NCBI GenBank assembly: GCA_019058275.1
Contig: JAHLVW010000062.1
Location: 124,001-188,000, forward strand
DNA: 64,000 nt
Reading direction: 5' to 3'
Source: Candidatus Heimdallarchaeota archaeon
GTDB lineage: Archaea; Asgardarchaeota; Heimdallarchaeia; JABLTI01
The translations under genes and the position numbers were made by a program. Positions 38,388-48,378 of this stretch are shown here, piece after piece; the first letter of the stretch is position 1; every line of letters begins with the position of its first letter. The notes beneath the pieces are model-generated. The model saw nothing but the letters and a program-made list of their open reading frames with translations. It was not told the origin of the DNA and did not search any database.

Positions 38388-41049
38388 TTATCTCATTCTC
38401 TTCTTTCTTCTAGTTACAATAACAATTGCTAAAATACCTATTAGTAAAGCACCAGCTCCACCACCAATATAGGGTCCCCATTTGATCATAAAAGCAACGA
38501 AGACTTCCCATTGAGTTGGTGGATTGTAGACAGTATATAGGAAACCTAATTCCAAACTGTTACCAGCATTGTCAGCAATTGTGAAGATTACAACATAATT
38601 CGCGTTTTCGTATTCCTCTGTATTCCAGGTATAATTTACTGGAAAAGTAATCTCATCATACACAGAAGTTCCATTAATTGTTATTTCAAAGGATGCTATG
38701 TTACTTCCTAAATCATAACCTTCTGTAATATTGAATACTACTGTTCCACTTAGTGTTTCTGATTCTGATTGTGCATCTAACACTAGCATAGGATCTATGA
38801 AATCACCAACAACATAAGTAAATGGACTAATTTCTGAACCCAATTCAGTTGTAAATCCATAAATATCTTTAGCTTCGATGTAATAAGAACATATTACTCC
38901 AAATGCAGCAATCGGAATTGTACCAACGAATTTATTTGCGACAACAGACATTGGTGTTGAACCCCATGCGGAATCACCCATTTTGTAGTTTAGCTCAACT
39001 TCATCCAACAGGATGTTGTCATATACATCTACACTTACTTCTACAGTTCCATTATATGCAGGTTCAGCTGGATTTAATTCAAGATTTTCAATTGTAGGTC
39101 CTTCTATATCTCGAACGAAATATATGTCATCAAAGATTGTAGTCGCTACATCAGTTCCAGTAGCATAAGATCCTAACCTTATTTCTGTTATATTCCAATT
39201 ACCTGGACCAAAAGCCATAGTGACATCATCAGTTAGATTTCTAAATAGATTGTTCCAAGTTCCTATTTGATTATGATTTTCAACGAAATAGAAACAAGTA
39301 TTTGAAGAGTTGGACACAAGGTAGTTACTATTATTTCCTAAAACGTATCGAATATACTTGGTATTTTCAATTCGGAGACTTATATCTGAATATGCTAGAC
39401 TTCCTCCAGTATCAGTTAATTTATCTAGTCTCCACCAGAAATCAGTAAATAGATTATCAACTATAGGAAGATAACTTCTTCTCCAACTATAGACATTATT
39501 GAATCCACCATAAGAAGAAAGATTTGCAGCATATGTGCCAGTATAAGCATCTGTGGTAATATTCGCATAATCTGGATCATATGGTGTTAGCCAAAACCTA
39601 ATTGGATCAACAGGGTTGTATGAGAAGATTCCTTCAAAAGATGGATCTGAAAATGGATAAGTAGTTACCTTAAAATCATCCACTAGTAACTGTGGCTCTA
39701 ACTCTTCAGCATCAAAGCATCTTACGTAATAACCAACATAATAAGCTATTTGATTTGGCAAATCCAAGCTTGTCATTAATGTGTAGTAATCAATTTCGAA
39801 ATGACTCCAAGTATCTCGAACACCAAGATCATCCGCTGCTAAATAATATTGATAATAACTAGAAGAAGTATAGTTCCAGAAGGAAGTCATATCATCATTT
39901 TCATCTCCAAGAATAAAGTAATTTGTACCAGAATCTGTTTCATTTGCAGAATGGATATAGAAATAAGCATATTGCGTACCAAGACCTGCTAAATCAGAAT
40001 ATTTCCAATCAAAACTAAAAACAAGATCTCCAGGTTGATTACTGTAATAACCTTTAGGCGATATTTGCCAACCATCATAGATTTCTTTTTCAGCACGTGC
40101 ATATGATTCAGAATAATCGTGAGGTGTTCCAGCAGTCATATTCATAGCACTAGATCCTTGGGTATAATCATCATCTGTAATGTAAACAGAACCTGGACCG
40201 GTATCATAATCACTCCACTCATTAGAGTTCCCGTCTTCAAAATCACCATTTACATTAAAAAGATAATCAAAACCAGTATCATTAGTACATTTAACATTAT
40301 CGAATAGTAAAATTGTATCTCCTACTGAACTTCGTACTGATGTACAATAGAAATACATTTGCCTAATATTTGATATCGATAGATCAGCACTATTACTAAA
40401 TGAATCTTCAAAATCTTTTGTGATATTTCTTACAACATTTGTCCAAGTATTTAATGATCCTCGAATATCAATATGTACTTGATAAGGATAATTTGTTGGC
40501 ATACCACTTACTCTAGAAAGGTAGTAATACAGATAATGATTTCCAACATCCGTTTCGAATACTATATAAAAGTAGATCTCAGCACCCAGAGCATGATCAG
40601 GATTTGCTTTTGCATTATACCAGAAATCCAATGTTATTTTCTCATCGAGATACGATCTTTCTGGAATATTTAGGAACCATTTTGAATCAGATATTTGGGA
40701 ACCCCATTGTTCTGTTCCTCGAGAACTAACATATGCTCCATAACTTCCAGAATGTACTTCATCTTGATATGAATGATTAGCATGGTTATATCCAGAACCT
40801 GAAGGATAAAATGCAGTTGGTTCACCATATACACCATCTTCTTCTAATCCGCCATCTTCAAACACATTTGTTTTTATTCTTTCAGTTCCTCCAACATCTG
40901 CTGTAATAGGATCAATTGCTGGTTGGACAGCTGTTTGAATTGGTTGAGATGTTAGACTACTAAAAGTAGCTTTGCTTTGATTGAAAAATTAATATCTGTG
41001 TTAGAAACAAAGCTAGAAATAGAATTATAAAGGATTTTCTTTTAAACAT
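38388..41049 (-). pseudogene. Surface protein with jelly-roll and Ig-like domains, frameshifted behind its signal peptide
   Basis: The long frame (38388-40865) lacks a start with a signal peptide. In the next frame ATG 41049, after AAAGGAG, opens 'F-K-R-K-S-F-I-I-L-F-L-A-L-F', a signal peptide. It joins 'N-Q-S-K-A-T-F-S-S-L' if one T is removed from the T5 run near 40,985. The mature part has three CBM4/9- or LamG-like jelly-roll domains ('N-G-D-F-E-D-G-N-S-N-E-W'), two Ig-like domains and a C-terminal membrane helix ending R-R-K-K-R-M-R. Probably a carbohydrate-binding surface protein. The lesion is in a short homopolymer, so slippage or consensus error is possible. Confidence 0.7.
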
Positions 41050-41149
41050 AAAATTTTCTCCTTTAAAGAACATTTAATCTAAATTGCTTTAGTTCGAAAC
41101 TAATCTATAAATAATATGCAAAAATAATCTATTTTGTAAAAAAAATGAA

Positions 41150-41170
41150 AAAAAGGAGGTTTTCCTCCTC
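41150..41170 (-). terminator. Hairpin plus T-run terminator of the AOR-SCP2 gene
   Basis: GGAGG at 41155-41159 pairs with CCTCC at 41164-41168 around a four-base loop. Read on the minus strand, the hairpin is followed by seven T. It lies just downstream of the stop codon at 41189. Confidence 0.6.
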
Positions 41171-41188
41171 TCATCATTCTTTTTGATT

Positions 41189-43549
41189 TCAGAATTCTAA
41201 TTTCATACCAATTTTGCTAAAGAATAATCCAAAGAAATTCGCAATTACTCGAGCCTTTCCTAGTGGTTTTACTTTTATTCTTCCAGTTAAAACAGCTCTT
41301 CGTATGTTTACATCCATATTCAATAGTCTCATCAGAAATGTTTTGTTTTTGAATACAAGAGTTAACGTTGGGCTTTCTATCTGTCCTCGACCAATAGTAT
41401 ATTTCCCGTGGTCTATATGTATCCATGACCAATCTTCTTCTGGTGAATCTGCTACTTCAAAGAGTATTCTTTCATCCGCAACTTCAAATTCTAAAAAGAA
41501 ATCAGGTTCGTTATTGGCAAACAATATTACGTAATCTAAATATGGAAAAACTTCATCCCATTGTAATGCTTTTGCTTCAATTTTGGGAACATATATGTTC
41601 TTTAATCTATCAATTTCCTGTTGAACTTCTTCTGATGTTTTTAGATCGACAGTTGTTGCTATATCTTCTCCTTTGCCTATAATACCTAGCTCTTTTAGTT
41701 TCGCTTCTGTAGGATAACCTGTTTTCCAATCCCATCCTCTGTGTCTGTAATATGTTTTCAAATTGTCTTCTAAGTTTAATTTCAATCCAGCAGTTTTTCC
41801 AGAGCTAAGAACTTTAAGTACATGTTTTGGAAGTTTATCATCTTCTCGAGTAATTCCCATTTTGCATGAAATTACTCTCTTTAAATTGAAGATCCGTTCA
41901 CCAGTTTGCATTAGTTTTCTAGGAGTGTAATGAATACCAGATGCATAAGTTATGTACTTGGCTATTTCTGATACTTTTGATGGTTGATGAAAATTACAAT
42001 TCACAGCTGAATCATCGATTCCTCGTAGATCTTGGAGATGCATGACTCCCTTCTCTCTTCCAGTTATATCATGATTATCTCCATTTATAATATCAAATTC
42101 TGGTGCTTCGAATCCAAAGATTTCTGTTTGAAACCAATCTCCTTTTTCATGGTTTGCTCCACAACAAGCTGTCATATACGACAATGCTTGTCCTGCGTAT
42201 GCTCGAGGGTCATGCATTGGAACCTCAAGACCTTTAACATGAGCTGCTAGTTCTGGGTCAACACCCCATTTTTCAGCCATTCTCTTTACTCCCTCAGCAA
42301 TTACATCACCTATGCCATCTCTAAGAGCTATTTTTTTGATTAGTTTGCAAACTAGTTCCCCATTACCCCAATCAATTTCTTCTAGCTTAATATCTATCAG
42401 TGATTTCTTTATTGCATCAATGGCGATTTTTTCTTTTACAAGGTAGATAAGAAAAGCAATAGAAACTCCACCAGAGATAGTGTCAAATCCATAGATGTTT
42501 GCTAAATGACCCGCTTTTGCTACATATTCTCGACTGAATAATCCACATAAAGGACCGAAGGATGCAACAGTTTCAAATTCTGGACCATCGGTTACAATCT
42601 CTTTTGAATCCTCAACAATTACTGTATGCTTAGCACATTTTATAGTGCAACCTGCACATCCCGAAGTGAAAACTGGCATATGTTCTTTTATTGTTTTTTC
42701 AGTAAGGATTTCTGCTGGAAATTCTGCTTCGGTGAAATAATAAGCTGGAACATCTCCAGCAAACATACCCATATCCATGTAAAGATTAGTTCCATAGAGA
42801 TATTGCATTATAGGTAGAAGTTGAGATAGTTGTTCTTTTTCTTCATTGATTTTATCTCGCAATTCTTTCATTGCTTTTTTATCTTGTCCAGTAATTTTAC
42901 TATGCTTTTGTATAGCTATAGCCTTGAGTTTCTTGGAACCCATTATTGCTCCTAAACCACATCTTCCTTGTGCTCTTCCCTCATCATTTAGAATACAAGC
43001 ATATTTGACAAGATTTTCAGCAGCGGGACCTATGCCTGCAACTCTTAGTCCTTTAACTCCTACTTGTTCTTTGATTGTTTCCTGGGTTTCATAGGTTCCT
43101 TTACCCCAGAGTTTGGAAGCATCTTTAAATTTAATCTCACCATTTTCTATGAGAATGTAACATGGTTTCTCTGATTTCCCAGTAATAACTAACGCATCAT
43201 AACCAGATTTTCGCAAATTAATACAGAAGAATCCTCCACTTGTTCCTTCTCCCCAATGATTTGTGAGGGGAGAGATACCTGACACTGAATATCGTCCTGA
43301 AGCAGGACGAAGACTTCCTGTAACCGGTCCAGTTGCAAATACAATTGGATTTATTGGATGGAAAACATCCTTCTTTAGTGTTTTATAGTCTTCTTCAGAT
43401 AATGAATCATAGATTAGCTTTGCACTTAATCCAGTACCACCAATATAATCTTCTGCAATTTCTGGATCTAATGTTTTTATAACAACTTCTTTCTTTGTTA
43501 GATCAATATAAGCTATTTTTCCATTGTAACCTGTCATTGTTTCAGTCAT
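41189..43549 (-). CDS. Aldehyde:ferredoxin oxidoreductase fused to an SCP2-like sterol/lipid-binding domain
   Basis: This 786-residue protein starts with a complete AOR: 'F-A-T-G-P-V-T-G-S-L', 'G-T-S-G-G-F-F', [4Fe-4S] ligands C298-A-G-C301-T-I-K-C305, and 'H-V-K-G-L-E-V-P-M-H-D-P-R'. Ordinary AORs are about 600-620 residues long. The extra C-terminal 120 residues ('W-S-W-I-H-I-D-H-G-K-Y-T-I-G-R-G', 'S-P-T-L-T-L-V-F-K-N-K', 'L-T-G-R-I-K-V-K-P') follow the SCP2 pattern. SCP2 binds lipids or acyl-CoA. With the adjacent alcohol dehydrogenase and acyltransferase, this suggests a fatty acid/aldehyde substrate; that is inference. Confidence 0.8.
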   Translation of the reverse strand: MTETMTGYNGKIAYIDLTKKEVVIKTLDPEIAEDYIGGTGLSAKLIYDSLSEEDYKTLKKDVFHPINPIVFATGPVTGSLRPASGRYSVSGISPLTNHWGEGTSGGFFCINLRKSGYDALVITGKSEKPCYILIENGEIKFKDASKLWGKGTYETQETIKEQVGVKGLRVAGIGPAAENLVKYACILNDEGRAQGRCGLGAIMGSKKLKAIAIQKHSKITGQDKKAMKELRDKINEEKEQLSQLLPIMQYLYGTNLYMDMGMFAGDVPAYYFTEAEFPAEILTEKTIKEHMPVFTSGCAGCTIKCAKHTVIVEDSKEIVTDGPEFETVASFGPLCGLFSREYVAKAGHLANIYGFDTISGGVSIAFLIYLVKEKIAIDAIKKSLIDIKLEEIDWGNGELVCKLIKKIALRDGIGDVIAEGVKRMAEKWGVDPELAAHVKGLEVPMHDPRAYAGQALSYMTACCGANHEKGDWFQTEIFGFEAPEFDIINGDNHDITGREKGVMHLQDLRGIDDSAVNCNFHQPSKVSEIAKYITYASGIHYTPRKLMQTGERIFNLKRVISCKMGITREDDKLPKHVLKVLSSGKTAGLKLNLEDNLKTYYRHRGWDWKTGYPTEAKLKELGIIGKGEDIATTVDLKTSEEVQQEIDRLKNIYVPKIEAKALQWDEVFPYLDYVILFANNEPDFFLEFEVADERILFEVADSPEEDWSWIHIDHGKYTIGRGQIESPTLTLVFKNKTFLMRLLNMDVNIRRAVLTGRIKVKPLGKARVIANFFGLFFSKIGMKLEF

Positions 43550-43561
43550 TTTTTCCCACTC

Positions 43562-44863
43562 CTAATATACCAGCTTCTCCCCATCCCAAGCAGCTTCAAA
43601 CATCCGCCTATAGTCTTTTTCCGATACTGGACGGTAAGAAGTTAAAGTACAAACATCTTCCTTTGCATATTTAGCAAGAATGTCTAACTTGCTCATATAA
43701 TCTACTTTGCTAATTTTTGGGTTATCTAATTCTTTAACCGATGCAACTCCTCCAACAGAACGTTGAAAATCTTGTATAGCAGCGATTAGTGCTTCAAGTA
43801 ATTCCTGCCTTGTGGAATATTTCTCTTTAGAGACACCAAATAATGTACATAACTCAAGCCATTTTTCAGTTACCTTTGCTTGCCAAGCAACTGATTGTGC
43901 TGAAAGCATTCCTACTGATAAACCATGATGCACATGCATAACTGCACCAAAGCTATGACCTAGAGCATGTTCAATACCTGGCATTGCATTATTGAATCCC
44001 ATACCTGCATATGTTGCTGCCCATTGCATGTGTTCCAATGCTTCAAGATCTTTAGTTCCATATTTTACCAATCGAGGTAGATATTGAAGGACTTCCTTTA
44101 TAGCTACAATATTTATGGCATCTGATAGAGGAGTACCCCAATTCGATGTAATCGCTCCAATGCTGTGTGCTAATGCGTCTAAACCTGTTGCCATAATTAA
44201 AAATGGAGGTAATGTTTCAACAAATTGAGTGTCTAAAATAACATAATCAGGTAATGTTTCATCAACTGACAAACTTATTTTTTTCGGTGGGGTTCGTCTA
44301 GTATCTGTTATTATTGATGCTGTTGTTACTTCACTTCCTGTACCAATAGTGGTGGGAATTGCAACTAAAGCTTTTACTTTTCTCCTTAATCCAACAGCAT
44401 TATCAAGAATATCAATCTGTAGTAAATTTATTCCTGGTCTTTCATAAACAATCCATAGTGCTTTAGTAGCATCTAGAACAGACCCACCACCCACAGCAAG
44501 GAAAACATTTGGTTTAAATTTATTACAGATTTGAATTCCTTCATCAAGAATATCTAATGGAACTTCTGGCTGTACTCCACTCCAGATTTCAATTTCAAAC
44601 CCATGATTCTCAAAAACTCCTGCAATTCTATTATAAAATGTTTTTGTGAAAGAGTCAGCAATAATTAAGAGTCGTTTATCTCCTTCATCAAATCGTTTGC
44701 CTAGTTCTGTTGCAACATTAAGTAAACCTGTTTTACCACCAAAAATTCGGTTACCGTTGAACGTATTCATTATCCCTCTCATTGCTCTTGCCCCCATAAG
44801 TCCTACTACATCATTTAGAGCGGGACTTTCGTACCATGGTATTTCAAAATCCTCTTTAGTCAT
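43562..44863 (-). CDS. Iron-dependent alcohol dehydrogenase
   Basis: I prefer ATG 44863 to GTG 44872 because GATGTGG lies just before it; the product is 433 residues. It has the nucleotide loop 'G-G-G-S-V-L-D-A-T-K-A', the family motif 'T-T-I-G-T-G-S-E-V-T' and the iron-binding region 'L-D-A-L-A-H-S-I-G-A' plus 'H-A-L-G-H-S-F-G-A-V-M-H-V-H-H-G'. The family interconverts alcohols and aldehydes with NAD(P)H. The AOR-SCP2 gene follows after 12 bases, so aldehyde made by one enzyme could pass to the other. An acyltransferase gene precedes it on the same strand. Confidence 0.88.
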   Translation of the reverse strand: MTKEDFEIPWYESPALNDVVGLMGARAMRGIMNTFNGNRIFGGKTGLLNVATELGKRFDEGDKRLLIIADSFTKTFYNRIAGVFENHGFEIEIWSGVQPEVPLDILDEGIQICNKFKPNVFLAVGGGSVLDATKALWIVYERPGINLLQIDILDNAVGLRRKVKALVAIPTTIGTGSEVTTASIITDTRRTPPKKISLSVDETLPDYVILDTQFVETLPPFLIMATGLDALAHSIGAITSNWGTPLSDAINIVAIKEVLQYLPRLVKYGTKDLEALEHMQWAATYAGMGFNNAMPGIEHALGHSFGAVMHVHHGLSVGMLSAQSVAWQAKVTEKWLELCTLFGVSKEKYSTRQELLEALIAAIQDFQRSVGGVASVKELDNPKISKVDYMSKLDILAKYAKEDVCTLTSYRPVSEKDYRRMFEAAWDGEKLVY

Positions 44864-44981
44864 AAAAACCACATCAATTTTTTTGAATCTAAATTAATTG
44901 AGTTTCATTCTTTATAAAATTTCATCATGTAAAAGATGAATTTGTTATGAAATTGCTTAAAAGGACTAAGAAATTAGATTC

Positions 44982-46316
44982 TTAATTTGTTTCTATTTTG
45001 ATTTTTAGACCAAGTTCATTTAAATTCCTAAAGAATAGCTTCTCAACAGTTGATTCTTTAACAGTTCTACCAAAATTAATTACTAGTTTATCACCAAAAC
45101 TAACAACTGCACAACTAGAAGTAATGTTTGTACTTGGGGCTAATACCAATTCAAAGTTTTCAATTTCATCAGAAAATTCCTTTGGCATTGTCACCTTTCC
45201 CATGTTACTTAATTTTCCAGAAAATTGTTGTTCACCAAATCTATTATACAAGAATCCAGCAATTAATTGTTTTGCGAATAATGGTGCAGTCCTAATAATT
45301 GGGAATTGTTCACTACGGACATTCTGGGAAATGTGCTGATTAAGTTGTTTTTTACCAATTTCTTTTCGCATGGAATGATGCACTTGACTTAAGACTTCAT
45401 TGAAACTATGCCAACCTAATCTTGGATCAACTTCAGGTGCTATCATGAAAGTAAAATTCCTCATTGTTTTGGTAGGAAAGATTTTTCTTAAATTTACAGG
45501 AACAGCTATCCTTATTGGTTTCATATGGTTTTTTTGAATATCTGCTGGCAAACTAAATAAGATAGTTTGAAGTGAATCAAGATAAATAGTTGTTAATAAG
45601 TCAGTCATAGTGACTTTTTTCTCTCGAGATACTTTCAGTAGATCCGAAACAGACATTATTCCAGTCGTTACATGAAAGACTCTTTTTTTCTCGTGAGTAA
45701 AAGGTGGTTTGAAAGCAACACTTTTTGTCTTTGTGGAAGGATTCTCTTTTCGATAATTTTTCTTATATGCATAGTCATATTCAGAAGGGTCAGGTGTTTG
45801 GTTTATTCGAAAAATATCTTCCCAATCATTTGAATCTACACCTCGTAAGTGTAAATATTCAGCGACCAATGCTTTCAGAAAAGTTATTGCTCCAGTTCCA
45901 TCTGTTAAGCTATGATGAAATTCTACTGCTACTCTATTAAAATAAGCTCTTACTCTAAATGGAAAAACTCCTCGGTCATAAATTGGTAGTTTTTGACAGG
46001 GATATTTTGATTCTGCAACGATTTTAGGATCATTTGGGTTCTTCTCCCAATAATAATTGAACACACCAGTTCTAAGATGGACATCAAAATAGGGAAATCT
46101 AACCATAATACGATTCAAAGCAGTTTGAAGATCCTTAACATTAATTCGTTGTTTAAGTGTACAAGACATTCTGAAAATACTTGGGGACTTGTCTGAACTA
46201 AGCATACTAAAAATACTGGCAGCATTATCAAGTTTATACCAATTGAAAGGCCTCTTCATTCCATCAAAAAACTTAGGAGTAAAGTTTCTCGAATAGTCCT
46301 GTGCTACATCAGTCAT
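44982..46316 (-). CDS. WS/DGAT- or condensation-like acyltransferase (second copy)
   Basis: This 444-residue protein carries 'H-H-S-L-T-D-G' at residues 134-140, the catalytic H-H-x-x-x-D-G of condensation domains and wax ester synthases. It also has 'T-M-T-D-L-L-T-T-I-Y-L-D', the second superfamily motif. It is distant from the copy at 4151. It sits upstream of the iron alcohol dehydrogenase and AOR-SCP2 genes on the same strand (gap 109 bases). A route acid to aldehyde to alcohol to ester is therefore possible. The acceptor could equally be an archaeal lipid hydroxyl. Confidence 0.75.
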   Translation of the reverse strand: MTDVAQDYSRNFTPKFFDGMKRPFNWYKLDNAASIFSMLSSDKSPSIFRMSCTLKQRINVKDLQTALNRIMVRFPYFDVHLRTGVFNYYWEKNPNDPKIVAESKYPCQKLPIYDRGVFPFRVRAYFNRVAVEFHHSLTDGTGAITFLKALVAEYLHLRGVDSNDWEDIFRINQTPDPSEYDYAYKKNYRKENPSTKTKSVAFKPPFTHEKKRVFHVTTGIMSVSDLLKVSREKKVTMTDLLTTIYLDSLQTILFSLPADIQKNHMKPIRIAVPVNLRKIFPTKTMRNFTFMIAPEVDPRLGWHSFNEVLSQVHHSMRKEIGKKQLNQHISQNVRSEQFPIIRTAPLFAKQLIAGFLYNRFGEQQFSGKLSNMGKVTMPKEFSDEIENFELVLAPSTNITSSCAVVSFGDKLVINFGRTVKESTVEKLFFRNLNELGLKIKIETN

Positions 46317-46413
46317 TGTTAAAAACTACTTGTAATCTAAGAACGACTGAACGTTAACATTGTCAAAAATAAACCTTTGCATTTCGAACATTTATGCACA
46401 TTAGCTGTAAATT

Positions 46414-46779
46414 TTATTCCAAAATTACTACATCATCTAATCGTTTGATCAACCATACACCTAATGGAAATCCAATTATTAGTAATGCACAAGCACTTGC
46501 TAAAATAATAACTGCTAATCCTAACCACCAACCAACTAGATAAAACCAAATTACTCCCAATATTAAGCGTTGACCTGTTTTCCAAGTTAATTCCGGATCA
46601 CGTTCTAATGAAAATACAAATTCTAATTTATCTAGTAACAAAAAACCTACAGGAGCAGTTATGGTTAATGCAACAAGTAGTATACCAATAATATACCAAA
46701 TGATAGAAACCCACCACCCAATTAGAATAGTCCAGAATATTCGAACTATCAAATTAGCCACAATATCTTCCAATTTCAA
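46414..46779 (-). CDS. YccF-like inner-membrane protein
   Basis: This protein of up to 121 residues consists of two similar halves, each with a hydrophobic pair and Trp-rich turns ('L-I-G-W-W-V-S-I-I-W', 'L-V-G-W-W-L-G-L-A-V'). T-I-T-A-P-V-G-F and I-I-G-F-P-L-G-V-W are the family's glycine/proline loops. This is the pattern of YccF/DUF307 domains, function unknown. TTG 46773, seven bases after GGGG, may be the real start instead of TTG 46779. Confidence 0.65.
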   Translation of the reverse strand: MKLEDIVANLIVRIFWTILIGWWVSIIWYIIGILLVALTITAPVGFLLLDKLEFVFSLERDPELTWKTGQRLILGVIWFYLVGWWLGLAVIILASACALLIIGFPLGVWLIKRLDDVVILE

Positions 46780-46843
46780 ACCCCAAAATAAGGATAGATT
46801 ACTATACTAATAATAATATTGGATAAAAGGAAAAGTTGGAGAT

Positions 46844-47236
46844 TTATTCTCCTGCTCTGCCATATATAAAACCCGGTGCACACCAACTACTTTTTTCATC
46901 CATTAACCAAGCGTTAAGTGAATCTTTTTCATAGACCACTACATCATTGACAATAAGCTTGATTTTCTCAATGCACCAATCATCATCTTTTCCAGTATAA
47001 GTTTTCTTACGAAAACAGAGGTATTGAAAATTTGAAGAATCAAAGTTCTCTGGTATATCTAATTCAAAAACATCTGTTTTTCCTTTTTCAAATTCATCAT
47101 ATTTTGGTATGTCTAATTGCCACTTATGACCACCAACATATAATTCCACAGGATTGTCGGTGTCACTTCTTCTTTCTTTACAAGTAGTTATTTCGATAAC
47201 TATTTTCTCAATTTTCTCATATTTTTGATCGGACAA
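46844..47236 (-). CDS. PLAT/LH2-like domain protein
   Basis: This 130-residue protein opens at TTG 47236, with AGGTG five bases upstream. 'F-E-K-G-K-T-D-V-F-E-L-D-I-P' and 'D-D-W-C-I-E-K-I-K-L-I-V-N' followed by 'N-A-W-L-M-D' fit the PLAT/LH2 beta-sandwich (the W-x-L/I-E-x-I-x-V strand is distinctive). PLAT domains bind lipids or membrane proteins. There is no signal peptide, so it is presumably cytoplasmic. It is a stand-alone domain here. Confidence 0.6.
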   Translation of the reverse strand: MSDQKYEKIEKIVIEITTCKERRSDTDNPVELYVGGHKWQLDIPKYDEFEKGKTDVFELDIPENFDSSNFQYLCFRKKTYTGKDDDWCIEKIKLIVNDVVVYEKDSLNAWLMDEKSSWCAPGFIYGRAGE

Positions 47237-47345
47237 AATTACACCTGCATTTAATAGATGAAGTAAAGTAAAACCTTTTGCTATAAATTAGTATGCCATT
47301 AGATAAATTAGGGAACAATTCTCTGAGCTTTATAAAACCATCCTG

Positions 47346-47562
47346 GAGCAAGATGTGACGGTTTCTCTGATGGTAATGAATGCAATTATGGAACGGATCC
47401 AACAGATCCAAATGATTTTCCATTTACTGCTACCCCCACTCCAAACCAACAAACACTACAACGAAGGAAACTGGTTACAAAGGTGGATTAATCGCAGGTT
47501 TCTCCTTAATAACTATGATAACTTTTGTAGTATTAATAGCAGATCAACGAAGAAAAAGATAA
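47346..47562 (+). pseudogene. Orphan C-terminal fragment of a TSP3 surface protein
   Basis: The fragment starts within a TSP3 repeat ('D-G-F-S-D-G-N-E-C-N-Y-G-T-D-P-T-D-P'). It loses frame near 47,445 and continues one frame over as 'T-T-T-K-E-T-G-Y-K-G-G-L-I-A-G-F', a membrane helix and D-Q-R-R-K-R. This is the same anchor cassette as in the proteins at 31010 and 35325. No start, signal peptide or propeller remains, so it is a decayed copy. It marks the left border of the regulator/micropeptide region. Confidence 0.75.
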
Positions 47563-47570
47563 ACAGATCA

Positions 47571-47612
47571 ATGAAATACACTAGTATTTTTACTAGGCAG
47601 TTTCATTTTCTT
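47571..47612. terminator. Long hairpin, probable bidirectional terminator
   Basis: TGAAA...CACTAGT pairs with ACTAG...TTTCA around a short A/T loop. T-rich sequence lies on both sides. It sits between the surface-protein remnant and the convergent regulator gene. Confidence 0.5.
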
Positions 47613-47614
47613 TT

Positions 47615-48250
47615 TTATTTAGAACAACATTCCTCGATTTCTTTGACAATATCTGTATCTAAAACTAATGCTAGCCATCCAACATATTCAATCAAGCTAT
47701 CAATTAAATCCCAATTTAGTTTTCCTAGTTTCTCGAGTGTTTTTTTGTTAGCGTTTTCAAATATATCAATTATCAGTCTGTTATTTTCAATAGTTAATTT
47801 GTTGATTAATTCACCTACTGCAGAAGAAGTCAATTTTGTACCGAATTTCTGTTCAAGTAATTCTTGTACAATTTCATTGAATAATTGCATTTCTTTTTCC
47901 GGTAGCTTTTTCTTTTCATGTCCAAGATATCTTTTCAAGAAAATCTTTGCAGTTCTTATGTATATTGTTTCACTTAGTAGCTCATCTGCTCCTTTTGAGG
48001 TTATTCTTTTTCCTGCTTTTGCAACAAAACCGTTCTCAATAAGCTCTTTTAGATAACGATAGATTGACTTATCTGATTTACTAACTCCACTTTTCTCAAA
48101 ATCTTCTACTAATTCTTTTACTGTTCTTGGACCTTGTCTTAGGAATTTTATTATATACTTATAGTTTTCTTCGCTATAGACTAGATCTACTTGCTCTTGT
48201 GTTAGTATGTTTACTATTGTCTGTTTGTAGGTTATTACATCTTGACTCAT
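47615..48250 (-). CDS. Winged-helix regulator of the micropeptide system, copy A
   Basis: This 211-residue protein starts at ATG 48250 (GGTGA six bases before). Residues about 28-85 form a winged helix: 'Y-I-I-K-F-L-R-Q-G-P-R-T-V-K-E-L', 'S-D-K-S-I-Y-R-Y-L-K-E-L', 'G-F-V-A-K-A-G-K-R-I-T'. The C-terminal half is helical and ends E-E-C-C-S-K. It is a paralog of copy B at 53417 (shared S-I-Y-R-Y-L, A-K-A-G-K-R-I-T-S, S-E-T-I-Y and a terminal C-C). It is divergent from micropeptide 1. Its own promoter carries TGAGAA boxes, so it is probably autoregulated. The paired cysteines could sense metal or redox state (inference). Confidence 0.75.
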   Translation of the reverse strand: MSQDVITYKQTIVNILTQEQVDLVYSEENYKYIIKFLRQGPRTVKELVEDFEKSGVSKSDKSIYRYLKELIENGFVAKAGKRITSKGADELLSETIYIRTAKIFLKRYLGHEKKKLPEKEMQLFNEIVQELLEQKFGTKLTSSAVGELINKLTIENNRLIIDIFENANKKTLEKLGKLNWDLIDSLIEYVGWLALVLDTDIVKEIEECCSK

Positions 48251-48272
48251 TCCAATTCACCACTTTGTTTTT

Positions 48273-48321
48273 TTCTCATTCTTTGTTTCACTCATTCTCA
48301 ATATAATATATATCATTCTCA
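48273..48321 (-). promoter_or_regulatory. Promoter of regulator A with three TGAGAA boxes
   Basis: On the minus strand, TGAGAA (48321-48316) and TGAGAA (48300-48295) flank a TATA-rich 15-base stretch. A third TGAGAA lies at 48278-48273. The box-TATA-box arrangement repeats that of the micropeptide promoters, so the regulator probably controls itself. Confidence 0.6.
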
Positions 48322-48378
48322 TATATTTAAATATTGTTCTTGCATTGTAATATTTAATTCTAATACTATGATATATAT

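Noticed and set aside
47355..48056. A 233-residue plus-strand frame
   Set aside because: It runs from the surface-protein remnant into the antisense of regulator A, has low-complexity Ser/Phe content and no ribosome-binding site.
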